Origin: RGIG7111 sp036839975
GTDB lineage: Bacteria; Bacillota; Clostridia; Peptostreptococcales; Anaerovoracaceae
Assembly: GCA_036839975.1 (NCBI GenBank)
Contig: DAISVU010000010.1
Location: 1-52,021 of the forward strand
Length of the DNA stretch: 52,021 bases
Reading direction: 5' to 3'
Position 1 is the stretch's first letter. Each line of letters begins with the position of its first letter. Below are positions 25,905 to 33,628 of the stretch, one piece after another. The translations under genes and the position numbers were made by a program. Under the pieces are notes generated by a model that made no database searches, had not been told where the DNA came from, and was given only the letters and a program-made list of their open reading frames with translations.

Positions 25905-27623
25905 ATGAAGGACTATAGAAAACTTATAGCAAAGGCTGTAGTCGCGGCGGCAGATGAGCTGTCATATGAAGATGCGCTGGGACTGGTCGAGGTACCGGCG
26001 GATAAGAGCATGGGCGACTATGCTTTTCCGTGTTTCAAACTGGCTAAAATAATGCGAAAGGCACCGCCGATTATAGCAAAGGATATTGCGGAAAAGATCG
26101 CCGGGAATAATATATTTAAAAAAGTTGAACATGTAAATGCATACGTGAATATTTTTATTTCTAGAACAATCTTTACGGAGGATGTCTTAAGTGAGATAAA
26201 CAAGAACAGAGGCAATTATGGAAAGAGCAACTTAGGCGAGGGAAGAACTGTGCTCGTTGAATATTCTTCTCCGAATATCGCAAAGCCTTTTCATATAGGA
26301 CATATAAGGAGCACTGTAATAGGCAATTCGATATATAAGATATTTGCCTGTCTGGGATATGATACTGTGAGGATCAATCATCTGGGAGATTACGGCACAC
26401 AGTTTGGAAAAATGATAAGTGCGTACAGGCACTGGGGGAGCAGGGAAGAAGTTCAGGCAGAGCCGATAAAGACGCTTCTTAAATACTACACGCGATTCCA
26501 CGAGGAAGCGAAAAACAACCCTGATTTGGACCAGGAAGCGAGAGACATATTTACAAAACTCGAGAATGGCGAGCCTGAAGAGTTAGAACTCTGGAAATGG
26601 TTCAGGGAGGAATCGTTAAAGGAATTTACAAATGTATATCAGATGCTTGGAATAGAGTTTGACTCGTATGTCGGAGAGAGCTTTTATTCGGACAAGATGT
26701 CTGCAGTAGTAGAGAAGCTTAAAGAAAAAGGTCTTTTGGAAGAGTCCGACGGTGCACAGATCGTAAGGCTCGATGAATATGGAATGTCGCCCGCACTGAT
26801 TACAAAATCAGACGGCTCCACTTTGTATATTACAAGAGATATAGCAGCGGCTGTTTACAGAAAAGAAACATATGATTTCTACAAGAATATATATGTCGTA
26901 GCAGCACAGCAGAATCTTCATTTTCAGCAATGGATAAAGATAGTTGAATTGCTGGGATATGACTGGGCGAATGAATGCGTACACGTTCCTTTCGGGCTTG
27001 TGAGTCTTGAAGAGGGAACGATGTCGACAAGAAAAGGAAGGATCGTATTTCTCGAAGATGTACTTAATAAAGCGGTGGAAAAGACTAGAGAAATAATAAT
27101 AGAAAAGAACGTGGTCACCGATGATGTAGACGAAACAGCGGCGGCTGTAGGTATAGGCGCAGTAATATTTCAGGAGCTTTCCAATAACAGGATAAAGGAT
27201 TATGTGTTTTCATGGGATAAAATACTGAATTTCGACGGTGAAACTGGTCCGTATGTTCAGTACACGCATGCCAGGGCTTGCAGCGTTTTGAGAAATGCAG
27301 GTGAAGAAGTCGCATTGAATGCTGCGGCGGTTGACGGAATCGACTTGCAACATATCACCGGCGACAGCGCTTATGACCTTGTAAAAATGCTTTATGCCTT
27401 TCCGCAGATGATAGTTGAAGCTTCTGAAAAGTACGAGCCATCTATAATTACGAGGCATCTTGTAGGCATTGCTCAGGCATTCAACAGATTTTATCATGAT
27501 GAAAGAATACTTACTGATAATGAGAATGAAAAAACTGCAAAGGTGGCGCTTGTGATTGCTGCTAAGACAACAATCAAAAATGGTCTTGAACTGCTTGGAA
27601 TAAAAGCACCTGAAAAGATGTAG
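25905..27623 (+). CDS. argS: Arginine-tRNA ligase
   Basis: A 572-residue class I synthetase. The N-terminal additional domain is followed by the HIGH motif (H130-I-G-H133) and a KMSKS-like loop MSTRKGR; the C-terminal DALR anticodon-binding domain ends the protein. The start is the ATG at 25905, with AAAGGAG 8 bases upstream; the frame is open to 25827 but that stretch lacks a ribosome binding site and family similarity. A small hairpin (25820-25825/25836-25841) sits between the mutS2 stop and this gene. Confidence 0.96.
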   Translation: MKDYRKLIAKAVVAAADELSYEDALGLVEVPADKSMGDYAFPCFKLAKIMRKAPPIIAKDIAEKIAGNNIFKKVEHVNAYVNIFISRTIFTEDVLSEINKNRGNYGKSNLGEGRTVLVEYSSPNIAKPFHIGHIRSTVIGNSIYKIFACLGYDTVRINHLGDYGTQFGKMISAYRHWGSREEVQAEPIKTLLKYYTRFHEEAKNNPDLDQEARDIFTKLENGEPEELELWKWFREESLKEFTNVYQMLGIEFDSYVGESFYSDKMSAVVEKLKEKGLLEESDGAQIVRLDEYGMSPALITKSDGSTLYITRDIAAAVYRKETYDFYKNIYVVAAQQNLHFQQWIKIVELLGYDWANECVHVPFGLVSLEEGTMSTRKGRIVFLEDVLNKAVEKTREIIIEKNVVTDDVDETAAAVGIGAVIFQELSNNRIKDYVFSWDKILNFDGETGPYVQYTHARACSVLRNAGEEVALNAAAVDGIDLQHITGDSAYDLVKMLYAFPQMIVEASEKYEPSIITRHLVGIAQAFNRFYHDERILTDNENEKTAKVALVIAAKTTIKNGLELLGIKAPEKM

Positions 27624-27676
27624 GCGTAAGCAAGACATTGAAGTAATGAAAAATGTAAGAGCAAGGAGATGAATAA

Positions 27677-27721
27677 ATGCCAAAGCATACGAGTTACGGT
27701 CGGACTGTGTTGATGATGTGA
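27677..27721 (+). CDS. Possible 14-residue ORF
   Basis: AAGGAG (27663-27668) lies 8 bases before an ATG opening a 14-codon frame, MPKHTSYGRTVLMM, ending in TGA. The SD is better than those of several genes around it. It could be a leader peptide for the radical SAM gene, a tiny gene in its own right, or the remnant of a lost gene after argS. No function is proposed. Confidence 0.25.
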   Translation: MPKHTSYGRTVLMM

Positions 27722-27738
27722 CGTACTCATATTATAAT
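27710..27738 (+). promoter_or_regulatory. Promoter of the radical SAM gene
   Basis: TTGATG (27710-27715), 17-base spacer, TATAAT (27733-27738). A start site about 7 bases later (near 27745) falls inside the GGAAAG ribosome binding site, leaving an 11-base leader before the ATG. Confidence 0.65.
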
Positions 27739-27755
27739 AACGGAAAGAATCAAGC

Positions 27756-28628
27756 ATGAGATACGAAGGGACTATTTATAGACCTCCCAGTGAGGCATAC
27801 AGTTACATACTCCAGGTAACTGTAGGTTGTGCACATAACAGGTGCACATTCTGCAGCATGTACAAAGACAAGAAGTTCAGAGTGCGGGACGTTGAAGAAG
27901 TTTTTGAGGATATAAGAATGGCAAGAGCAAGATTTACACGTGTCGGGCGGGTATTCCTTGCCGATGGTGATGCGCTTTGCCTTAAGACGGATAAGCTTAT
28001 TGCAATCCTAGATTATATAACTGAAACATTACCTGAATGTGAACGCATAACTTCATACGGATCAGCGAAAGATGTTCTGCTAAAGACACCGGAAGAACTT
28101 GAGATTCTGCGTGACCACGGGCTTAAGATTATATATATAGGTGCTGAATCGGGAAGCGATGAAGTTTTAAAGTCGATATGCAAGGGTGTTGACCGCAGGC
28201 AGCTGACAACTGCTGTGGGCAAGATCGAGGCTGCAGGCATCAAGGCATCCGTAACATTCATATCGGGTATTGCTGGTCGGGATAGATGGAAAGAGCACGC
28301 TGTGAATACCGGTACTATGATAAGTGAGATGGAACCGTCATATGCGGCTTTACTTACTTTGATGACAGAATCGCAGGCGCCGCTGACACAGGATATAATA
28401 GACGGTAAGTTCCAGCTTTTGACGGCTGAAGAGATTGTGGCGGAAACGTTACTTCTGGTAGAAAATATCGATCTTGAAGGACCATGTGTTTTCAGAAGTA
28501 ATCATGCATCTAATTATATATCACTAAGAGGAACTCTTCCATATGATAAGGATTCTATGACAGAAAAACTTAAGAAAGCGATGAGTGACCGTGGGATGCT
28601 TAAGGATGAGAGGTTCAGGATGTTGTAA
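27756..28628 (+). CDS. Radical SAM protein of unknown function
   Basis: A 290-residue protein. The iron-sulfur ligands are C25, C30 and C33 in GCAHNRCTFC, spaced CX4CX2C rather than the usual CX3CX2C; the GGE-like and SAM-binding strands follow (LADGDALCL, YIGAESGSD, VTFISGIAG). The domain spans about 18-240. The N-terminal YRPPSEAYSYILQVT stretch is, as far as I recall, typical of a widespread clostridial family with no assigned reaction. There is no cobalamin domain. The gene is followed 21 bases later by a TPR protein in the same direction, so they may work together. Confidence 0.85.
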   Translation: MRYEGTIYRPPSEAYSYILQVTVGCAHNRCTFCSMYKDKKFRVRDVEEVFEDIRMARARFTRVGRVFLADGDALCLKTDKLIAILDYITETLPECERITSYGSAKDVLLKTPEELEILRDHGLKIIYIGAESGSDEVLKSICKGVDRRQLTTAVGKIEAAGIKASVTFISGIAGRDRWKEHAVNTGTMISEMEPSYAALLTLMTESQAPLTQDIIDGKFQLLTAEEIVAETLLLVENIDLEGPCVFRSNHASNYISLRGTLPYDKDSMTEKLKKAMSDRGMLKDERFRML

Positions 28629-28649
28629 TGAAACCTCAGAGGAGATACA

Positions 28650-29660
28650 ATGGCGGAATTAGATATAAAAAAGCGCAGTGACAGAGTAGGGCGTTATTTC
28701 AAAAAATATATAGATCAATATATTTTCATAGCCCTTAGCACCAGTTTTTTGTCAGCTGCCGGTATATACGACATCATGAAAGATGTGCCTGTGCCGATAA
28801 CCCGCATCGACAGCAATGCCTTTATACAAAATGGTGAGCTGCCGATGCTTTCGATTGCTGAAAACATGACGAAGGTGATGGGCTGCGACCCGTCATTTCG
28901 GTTTAATGGCGAATATGCAGAGTGTCTTAGAAGCCTTTACGGTGAGGATTTTGTACATAAATTGAAGAAAGATGCGATTTTATTTGCTGAAGACGGGAAA
29001 TTTGAAGAAAGCTGTATAAATTTCAGAGCCGTGCTATGTATGGAGGCGAACGATAAAGATGCAATGTACGGCTATGCGATGGCCTTACGAGAAATGTATA
29101 TTGCAAATAAGGGCGGAGAACATGAATATACAGCAAACTTTAAATTAGAAAGTATGGAAATGTTTGAACTTTTGACAGAAGAGTACCCCGAGGTTGATCT
29201 CGGGCACTATTATCTAGGATATGCTTATATCAACATGGGATTATACAAAAAAGCTGAGATTGTTTGGAACGATTTTCTTTCTGTCAGCTGTGATGATATT
29301 AAAAAAAGTGAGATAAGAGAAAGACTTGTTCAGCTTTCGGCCCCTGTCGATTTGGAGAACGGCTGCAATTCCATCATATCCGGCCGTTATGATGAAGGTC
29401 TGGCTATATTGACGAAGTACAGGGACTCTGCATTTGATAAATGGTGGCCGCTTTACTATTATATGGGTGTGGGATATGCTGAAACAGGAAGAGCGGATAA
29501 TGCGGAGAAATGCTTTAAAAAGGTGCTGCAGATTTCGCCGAGCAATGTGGAGGTGATGAAGGAACTGGTTTTGTTGTATAAAGCCTGCAGCGATGACGAA
29601 AAACGCAATAAGTATGAAAAAAAAATCGAAATAATAGAAAACAGAAAAGTGCATAGTTAA
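28650..29660 (+). CDS. TPR-repeat protein of unknown function
   Basis: A 336-residue protein. Tetratricopeptide-like helical repeats are visible at about 112-150 (AILFAEDGKFEESCINFRAVLCMEANDKDA), 185-220 (GHYYLGYAYINMGLYKKAEIVW) and 265-305 (YYMGVGYAETGRADNAEKCFKKVLQISPSN). A moderately hydrophobic stretch at 30-45 might be a membrane contact, but there is no signal peptide. AGAGGAGA precedes the ATG. It follows the radical SAM gene by 21 bases, probably in one transcript. TPR proteins mediate protein contacts; the partner is unknown. Confidence 0.75.
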   Translation: MAELDIKKRSDRVGRYFKKYIDQYIFIALSTSFLSAAGIYDIMKDVPVPITRIDSNAFIQNGELPMLSIAENMTKVMGCDPSFRFNGEYAECLRSLYGEDFVHKLKKDAILFAEDGKFEESCINFRAVLCMEANDKDAMYGYAMALREMYIANKGGEHEYTANFKLESMEMFELLTEEYPEVDLGHYYLGYAYINMGLYKKAEIVWNDFLSVSCDDIKKSEIRERLVQLSAPVDLENGCNSIISGRYDEGLAILTKYRDSAFDKWWPLYYYMGVGYAETGRADNAEKCFKKVLQISPSNVEVMKELVLLYKACSDDEKRNKYEKKIEIIENRKVHS

Positions 29661-29720
29661 ATGAAAATAAAACTATAATTGTAGCATCATATATTAAATG
29701 AAATAAAAATGATAATCTGG

Positions 29721-29750
29721 TTGACATGAAATTGATTGCTATTGTATAAT
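29721..29750 (+). promoter_or_regulatory. Promoter of the Asn-Leu-fMet tRNA cluster
   Basis: TTGACA (29721-29726), 18-base spacer, TATAAT (29745-29750), both perfect matches. The first tRNA begins 32 bases downstream. Confidence 0.85.
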
Positions 29751-29781
29751 GAATGATGTCGCGTAAAGATGTGACATATAT

Positions 29782-29856
<75 letters not shown>

Positions 29857-29904
29857 TTATTTTAAAAAGGAAGGTGGGTTTGCTCCATCTTTATAGTCCG
29901 GTAT

Positions 29905-29993
29905 GCCGGAGTGGTGGAATTGGCAGACACGCGGGACTTAAAATCCCGTGTTCCTTAAAGAACGTACCGGTTCGAGCCCGGTCTCCGGCACCA
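29905..29993 (+). tRNA. tRNA-Leu (anticodon TAA)
   Basis: Type II tRNA of 89 bases with a long variable arm (TGTTCCTTAAAGAACG region). Acceptor GCCGGAG/CTCCGGC, anticodon stem CGGGA/TCCCG with loop CTTAAAA, encoded CCA. Confidence 0.95.
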
Positions 29994-30061
29994 AATTAAG
30001 CGGTGTAGTGAGACAGACGCTTGGACATGATCAAATATAGGGCAAGAGATGTCCGTATCAT

Positions 30062-30137
<76 letters not shown>

Positions 30138-30146
30138 CAACACGAT

Positions 30147-30173
30147 ACCCCCCCCCTATTCGGCGGGGGTTTT
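30147..30173 (+). terminator. Terminator of the first tRNA cluster
   Basis: A C-run (30148-30156) pairs with GGCGGGGG (30162-30169) around loop TATTC with one mismatch, followed by TTTT (30170-30173). Confidence 0.8.
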
Positions 30174-30280
30174 GAATTAAGAGGCTTGGATAATATGCGG
30201 GTATTGTACCCTTTATGTGAAAATGCGCGGAAGTCTGGTATAAAAAGATGCAATCCGGCGTTTTTTCATATCAAACCATA

Positions 30281-31183
30281 TCATATATTTTCGTATGTCT
30301 GTTTTTTTCTCCATTCGTTTACATAGGCTACAGTAATATCTATGAAATCGGTAATTAGTTGAGAGCGGTCTTGTTCGTTTGGACAGATCAGATTGATGTT
30401 TCTGTGGAGTCCGTTTTCAAGGGGAATTGCCTTGACTCTATGGTCTCGAAGATATACGTTAAGACCAAGATAAGGGAGTATCGTTACACCAAGTCCTCTT
30501 TCAACAAGAGAGATTGTGATCTGGTTGTCCATGGGGTCAAATTCAGCCATGGTCACGTTGGCGGCACTTTTATAATATTTGTGCATCGGACTGTCGGTAT
30601 CAAAACTTTCATTGTTGGGGATCATAGGATATCGTTCAAGCACTTCATCAACTGATATGCTTTTTCTGGATGCAAGAGGGTGATCCTCATTTGTAATAAG
30701 ATAATATGGATCCTCGTACAATTTTATGCAGTCGAGACCTTTAGGATCATCTATTACGGAAAAGCAACAATCTATGTTATAGTTGTCCATAGAGGCTATA
30801 CCTTCGATGTAATTTATATGGTATTCGAGTTTTACAGTAGTATTGGGATATCGTTCTGAAAGCTTTAACATTATATCCGGCATCCACTGGGATGCGACGC
30901 TCAATGTCGCGCCTACGGGAAGTCGGTTTTCCTGCCGGATTTGAGCTGTTTTATAGAGCTGTTCTTCTAAAGATTGTATCTTTGCCATGATATCCAGAAG
31001 TTCTTTCCCCACATTGGTAAGTGAAACCCCGCGTTTTGTACGGCTGAATATCTTGATGCCGAACTCGCTTTCCATATTATTGATTATATACCATAAGCTT
31101 GGCTGCGTATAGCCGAGTTCCTTTGCTGCTTTGTTAAGACTGCCGCACTGGGCGGTTTTGATGATTGGAAGATATTTGAACAT
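30281..31183 (-). CDS. LysR-family transcriptional regulator
   Basis: A 300-residue regulator. The N-terminal winged helix-turn-helix (about 2-60) has the LysR pattern GSLNKAAKELGYTQPSLWYIINNMESEFGIKIFSR. The rest (about 88-295) is a periplasmic-binding-protein-like effector domain. AAGAAGGTG precedes the ATG on the minus strand. It is divergent from the permease pair, 452 bases away, and its promoter region contains overlapping CAAGT/ACTTG half-sites. LysR genes usually regulate themselves and a divergent neighbour, so the permeases are the likely targets. The effector is unknown. Confidence 0.93.
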   Translation of the reverse strand: MFKYLPIIKTAQCGSLNKAAKELGYTQPSLWYIINNMESEFGIKIFSRTKRGVSLTNVGKELLDIMAKIQSLEEQLYKTAQIRQENRLPVGATLSVASQWMPDIMLKLSERYPNTTVKLEYHINYIEGIASMDNYNIDCCFSVIDDPKGLDCIKLYEDPYYLITNEDHPLASRKSISVDEVLERYPMIPNNESFDTDSPMHKYYKSAANVTMAEFDPMDNQITISLVERGLGVTILPYLGLNVYLRDHRVKAIPLENGLHRNINLICPNEQDRSQLITDFIDITVAYVNEWRKKQTYENI

Positions 31184-31210
31184 TTTACACCTTCTTTGCT
31201 GTTATGCTTC

Positions 31211-31282
31211 CAAGTTTTAAAGATTTCATATAAAACTTGCTTATGATATATATATTATAGCATGCAAGCAAGTGATATACAA
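31211..31282 (-). promoter_or_regulatory. lysR promoter with inverted-repeat operator candidates
   Basis: On the minus strand, TTGTAT (31277-31282) and TATAAT (31254-31259) are 17 bases apart. Two dyads overlap this promoter: CAAGTTTTA/TAAAACTTG (31211-31219/31231-31239) and ACTTGCTT/AAGCAAGT (31235-31242/31266-31273). They share the middle ACTTG, giving three half-sites. This arrangement fits autoregulation by the LysR protein. Confidence 0.6.
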
Positions 31283-31526
31283 AAAACAATTATTTCTATA
31301 AAAAATTTCTATAAACACGCATGTATTAGCGGATATATGCAGATAAACAACTTACGAAGGAAATATGTTTAAGTGCTTGAAAATTTATGATTAAGAGCCT
31401 TTCTGATGCGCTGTATGCGATTTAACGGGGTAAAATCCCTGATTGTTGTTAGGAGAGATTAAAGAAATTTCTTATAAATGATATTGATGATTTCAAATTC
31501 TAAAGAACTCTTTTCCACCTTATACT
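31283..31526. other. Divergent intergenic region between lysR and permease 1
   Basis: An 11-base direct repeat ATTTCTATAAA occurs at 31292-31302 and 31305-31315, just upstream of the lysR -35. A 9-codon frame (ATG 31365) with GAAGG upstream is probably chance. Nothing else recognised. Confidence 0.4.
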
Positions 31527-31634
31527 TATAATAAATATTAAGTTCGCCGGAAAGAACTTTGACGTTGTAATTATTTGAGTTGAAAGAAAGGAGTGTATGA
31601 TTTAGATTTTAACTAATCATAGAATCAATCAATT
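31527..31634 (+). promoter_or_regulatory. Promoter and structured leader of permease 1
   Basis: TATAAT (31527-31532) lacks a good -35. The leader has a hairpin AAGTTC/GAACTT (31540-31545/31554-31559) around CCGGAAA, the block TTGTAATTATTT, then AAAGGAG (31587-31593), a two-codon frame ATG-ATT-TAG (31597-31605), and a 9-bp hairpin with one bulge (31596-31605/31613-31621). The permease ATG at 31635 has no SD directly upstream. All these elements recur before permease 2. Confidence 0.6.
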
Positions 31635-33152
31635 ATGAGTGAAAACAGCAATAATCTAAATAATAATCCTCAGAAGAAAGGCGTAAGCCCGGTCGATTTT
31701 TTCTGTATAGGCTTCGGTGCTATAGTCGGAGTTGGTTGGGCGGTAGCTATCAACGGCTGGATGATCGGATGCGGCGGTCCTGTACCTGCAGCACTCGGAT
31801 ATTTTCTGGTAATGGTAATGATGGTGCCTGTAGGTCTGTGTTATGCAGAGCTCGTACCTATGATGCCGGTTGCCGGAGGTGTAATGGCATTCTCGTATAA
31901 AGCATTCAACAGCACATTCGCTATCATCGGCGCATGGGGATCCTTAGGCGGCATGATCGCAATCATACCTTGGGAAGCTATCCAGATCACTGATGTACTC
32001 AGTTATCTGATTCCCGGAATCAAGTCCGGAGATCCGCTTTATCAGGTAATGGGATCAGACATTTATCTTATAACTATAATACTCGGCGTAGTATTTTCAT
32101 TCCTGTTGTTCGCACTGAATATGCGCGGACTGGCTTCAGCAGCATTTGTACAGAAAATACTCTGCTTCGTACTGGTTGGATGTGCTGTCCTCGGCGCTAT
32201 CGTATCATTGATATACGGAGATACTGACAATCTTAAACCTATATATGATGTATCAAATCCACAGATCTACGGAGAAGCAGAAGGACTTAAGCAGGTTGCA
32301 CACACAGGTCTTATGGGCGGCATGTTTGCGATAGTAGCTCAGGCTGCATTTTTCCTCGCAGGATTTGAAACTATACCGCAGGGCATTGAAGAAGCCGGCG
32401 GAGATATAGATTCAGTTGGTAAGACAGTTGTTCTTTCGGTAGCACTTGCATGTATCTTTTATGCAATACTGCTGTTCGCATTCGGTTGCGGATGGCCATG
32501 GCAGGAATTCGCTCTCATGGAAAGACCTGCGGCATCTACTATGTTCCTGTCACTTCTTGCCGGAACCGGCGGCAAAATACTTTACTGGATTATTACGATT
32601 GGAGCTCTCGCAGGCCTGTTCACTACTTGGAACGGATTCTTTACAGCATCTGCAAACATCCTTATGGGTATGGCTCGCGGACGTCTTATCCCGAGATTCT
32701 ATGCTAAGCAGAACAAAAACGGTATCGCCGTTAATGGTCAGATCACAGTGCTTGTGCTGTCATGCATAGGCCCGTTCCTTGGACCGAATCTTATAGACTC
32801 CATCACATGTTTCTCGGCATCAGCATTTATGCTTTCATGGTCATTGACAACTTGGTCACTGGTAGTTCTGAGGAAAAAGTATCCGAACTGGAACCGTCCT
32901 TACAGAATTCCTGGAGGAATTGTAATGGGTCTGTTCGCTGCTTTCTGTGTATCGGCATCATTTGTACTCATGTTTGTGCCGGCAAGTCCATTCTATGTTG
33001 GCGGACTCTCAGTGAAGATGTTCTGCATCTGGATGGCTATCGGTCTGCTGCTTTATATCGCTTCTGCAGGACAGAGAAAGGGCCTGTCCAGAGAAGAGCT
33101 TGAAGAAGGCGTGTTCGGCGGTATTAAGCTTGAAACAGGCGAAAGAGCATAA
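31635..33152 (+). CDS. APC-superfamily amino acid/polyamine-type permease, copy 1
   Basis: A 505-residue membrane protein with about twelve transmembrane helices. The first helix has the APC pattern FFCIGFGAIVGVGWAVAINGW, and FFLAGFETIPQGIEEAGGD in the middle is the usual APC helix 6-7 region. The substrate cannot be assigned; amino acids or amines are likely from the family. It is the first of two tandem copies that are nearly the same along their whole length. The start ATG lacks a nearby SD; the best one is 41 bases upstream, separated by a hairpin. A LysR gene is divergent. It has its own terminator, so the two copies are separate transcription units. Confidence 0.9.
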   Translation: MSENSNNLNNNPQKKGVSPVDFFCIGFGAIVGVGWAVAINGWMIGCGGPVPAALGYFLVMVMMVPVGLCYAELVPMMPVAGGVMAFSYKAFNSTFAIIGAWGSLGGMIAIIPWEAIQITDVLSYLIPGIKSGDPLYQVMGSDIYLITIILGVVFSFLLFALNMRGLASAAFVQKILCFVLVGCAVLGAIVSLIYGDTDNLKPIYDVSNPQIYGEAEGLKQVAHTGLMGGMFAIVAQAAFFLAGFETIPQGIEEAGGDIDSVGKTVVLSVALACIFYAILLFAFGCGWPWQEFALMERPAASTMFLSLLAGTGGKILYWIITIGALAGLFTTWNGFFTASANILMGMARGRLIPRFYAKQNKNGIAVNGQITVLVLSCIGPFLGPNLIDSITCFSASAFMLSWSLTTWSLVVLRKKYPNWNRPYRIPGGIVMGLFAAFCVSASFVLMFVPASPFYVGGLSVKMFCIWMAIGLLLYIASAGQRKGLSREELEEGVFGGIKLETGERA

Positions 33153-33194
33153 AGCTCGATCGGGCAGCAATAATTAACTCGGATATAACGGGTA

Positions 33195-33238
33195 ATATAT
33201 AAAAAAGACGTAGTTCCGGCTACGTTTTTTTTATATAT
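33195..33238 (+). terminator. Terminator of permease 1
   Basis: Stem ACGTAG/CTACGT (33208-33213/33220-33225) extends through A-run/T-run pairing; T-run 33225-33232. Symmetrical, so it may act on both strands. Confidence 0.85.
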
Positions 33239-33480
33239 TATGACGGGCATGATGTCAATCTGCGTGAAAGACCATGTGTATCGTAGTTGCTGCCGAACTC
33301 TTAAGCGCTTTGCAAATTTCAAATAGTGCGGCAGTAAACATAGTAATGCGTGAAATAATAAAATTAGTGTAAGGCGAGTTAAAAAGTGTGCTTATGATGA
33401 AAATCAGGAATAATGTGAATGAAAAATCTGCCCAAAAAGCTTTGAAGATTGCCGTTACATTGTATACAATTATTAATAAC
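33239..33480. other. Intergenic region between the two permeases
   Basis: No gene, no clear repeat and no hairpin of note before the promoter of permease 2. Confidence 0.5.
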
Positions 33481-33509
33481 TTGACTAAAGCCCAAATATT
33501 TTTTATAAT
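33481..33509 (+). promoter_or_regulatory. Promoter of permease 2
   Basis: TTGACT (33481-33486), 17-base spacer, TATAAT (33504-33509). Stronger than the promoter of copy 1. Confidence 0.85.
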
Positions 33510-33513
33510 CTTA

Positions 33514-33628
33514 ATAAGATAATCTTATAAGAGTTTTCCGGAAATAACTCTATCATTGTAATTATTTAAAGTATTTATTAGAAAGGAGTGTATGATTTAG
33601 ATTTCAACTAATCATAGAATTAAGCAAT
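33514..33628 (+). promoter_or_regulatory. Structured leader of permease 2
   Basis: Starts with a perfect 15-base palindrome ATAAGATAATCTTAT (33514-33528; contains T-N11-A, the LysR box form) absent from copy 1. Then hairpin AGAGTT/AACTCT (33530-33535/33546-33551) around CCGGAAA, TTGTAATTATTT, AAAGGAG (33582-33588), ATG-ATT-TAG (33592-33600) and a hairpin of the same stem as copy 1 with one loop base changed (33591-33616). The permease ATG follows 12 bases after the hairpin, without an SD. Confidence 0.6.

Noticed and set aside
31365..31394. Nine-codon ORF with a GAAGG upstream, ahead of permease 1
   Set aside because: Very short, weak SD, and not repeated ahead of permease 2, unlike the other leader elements.
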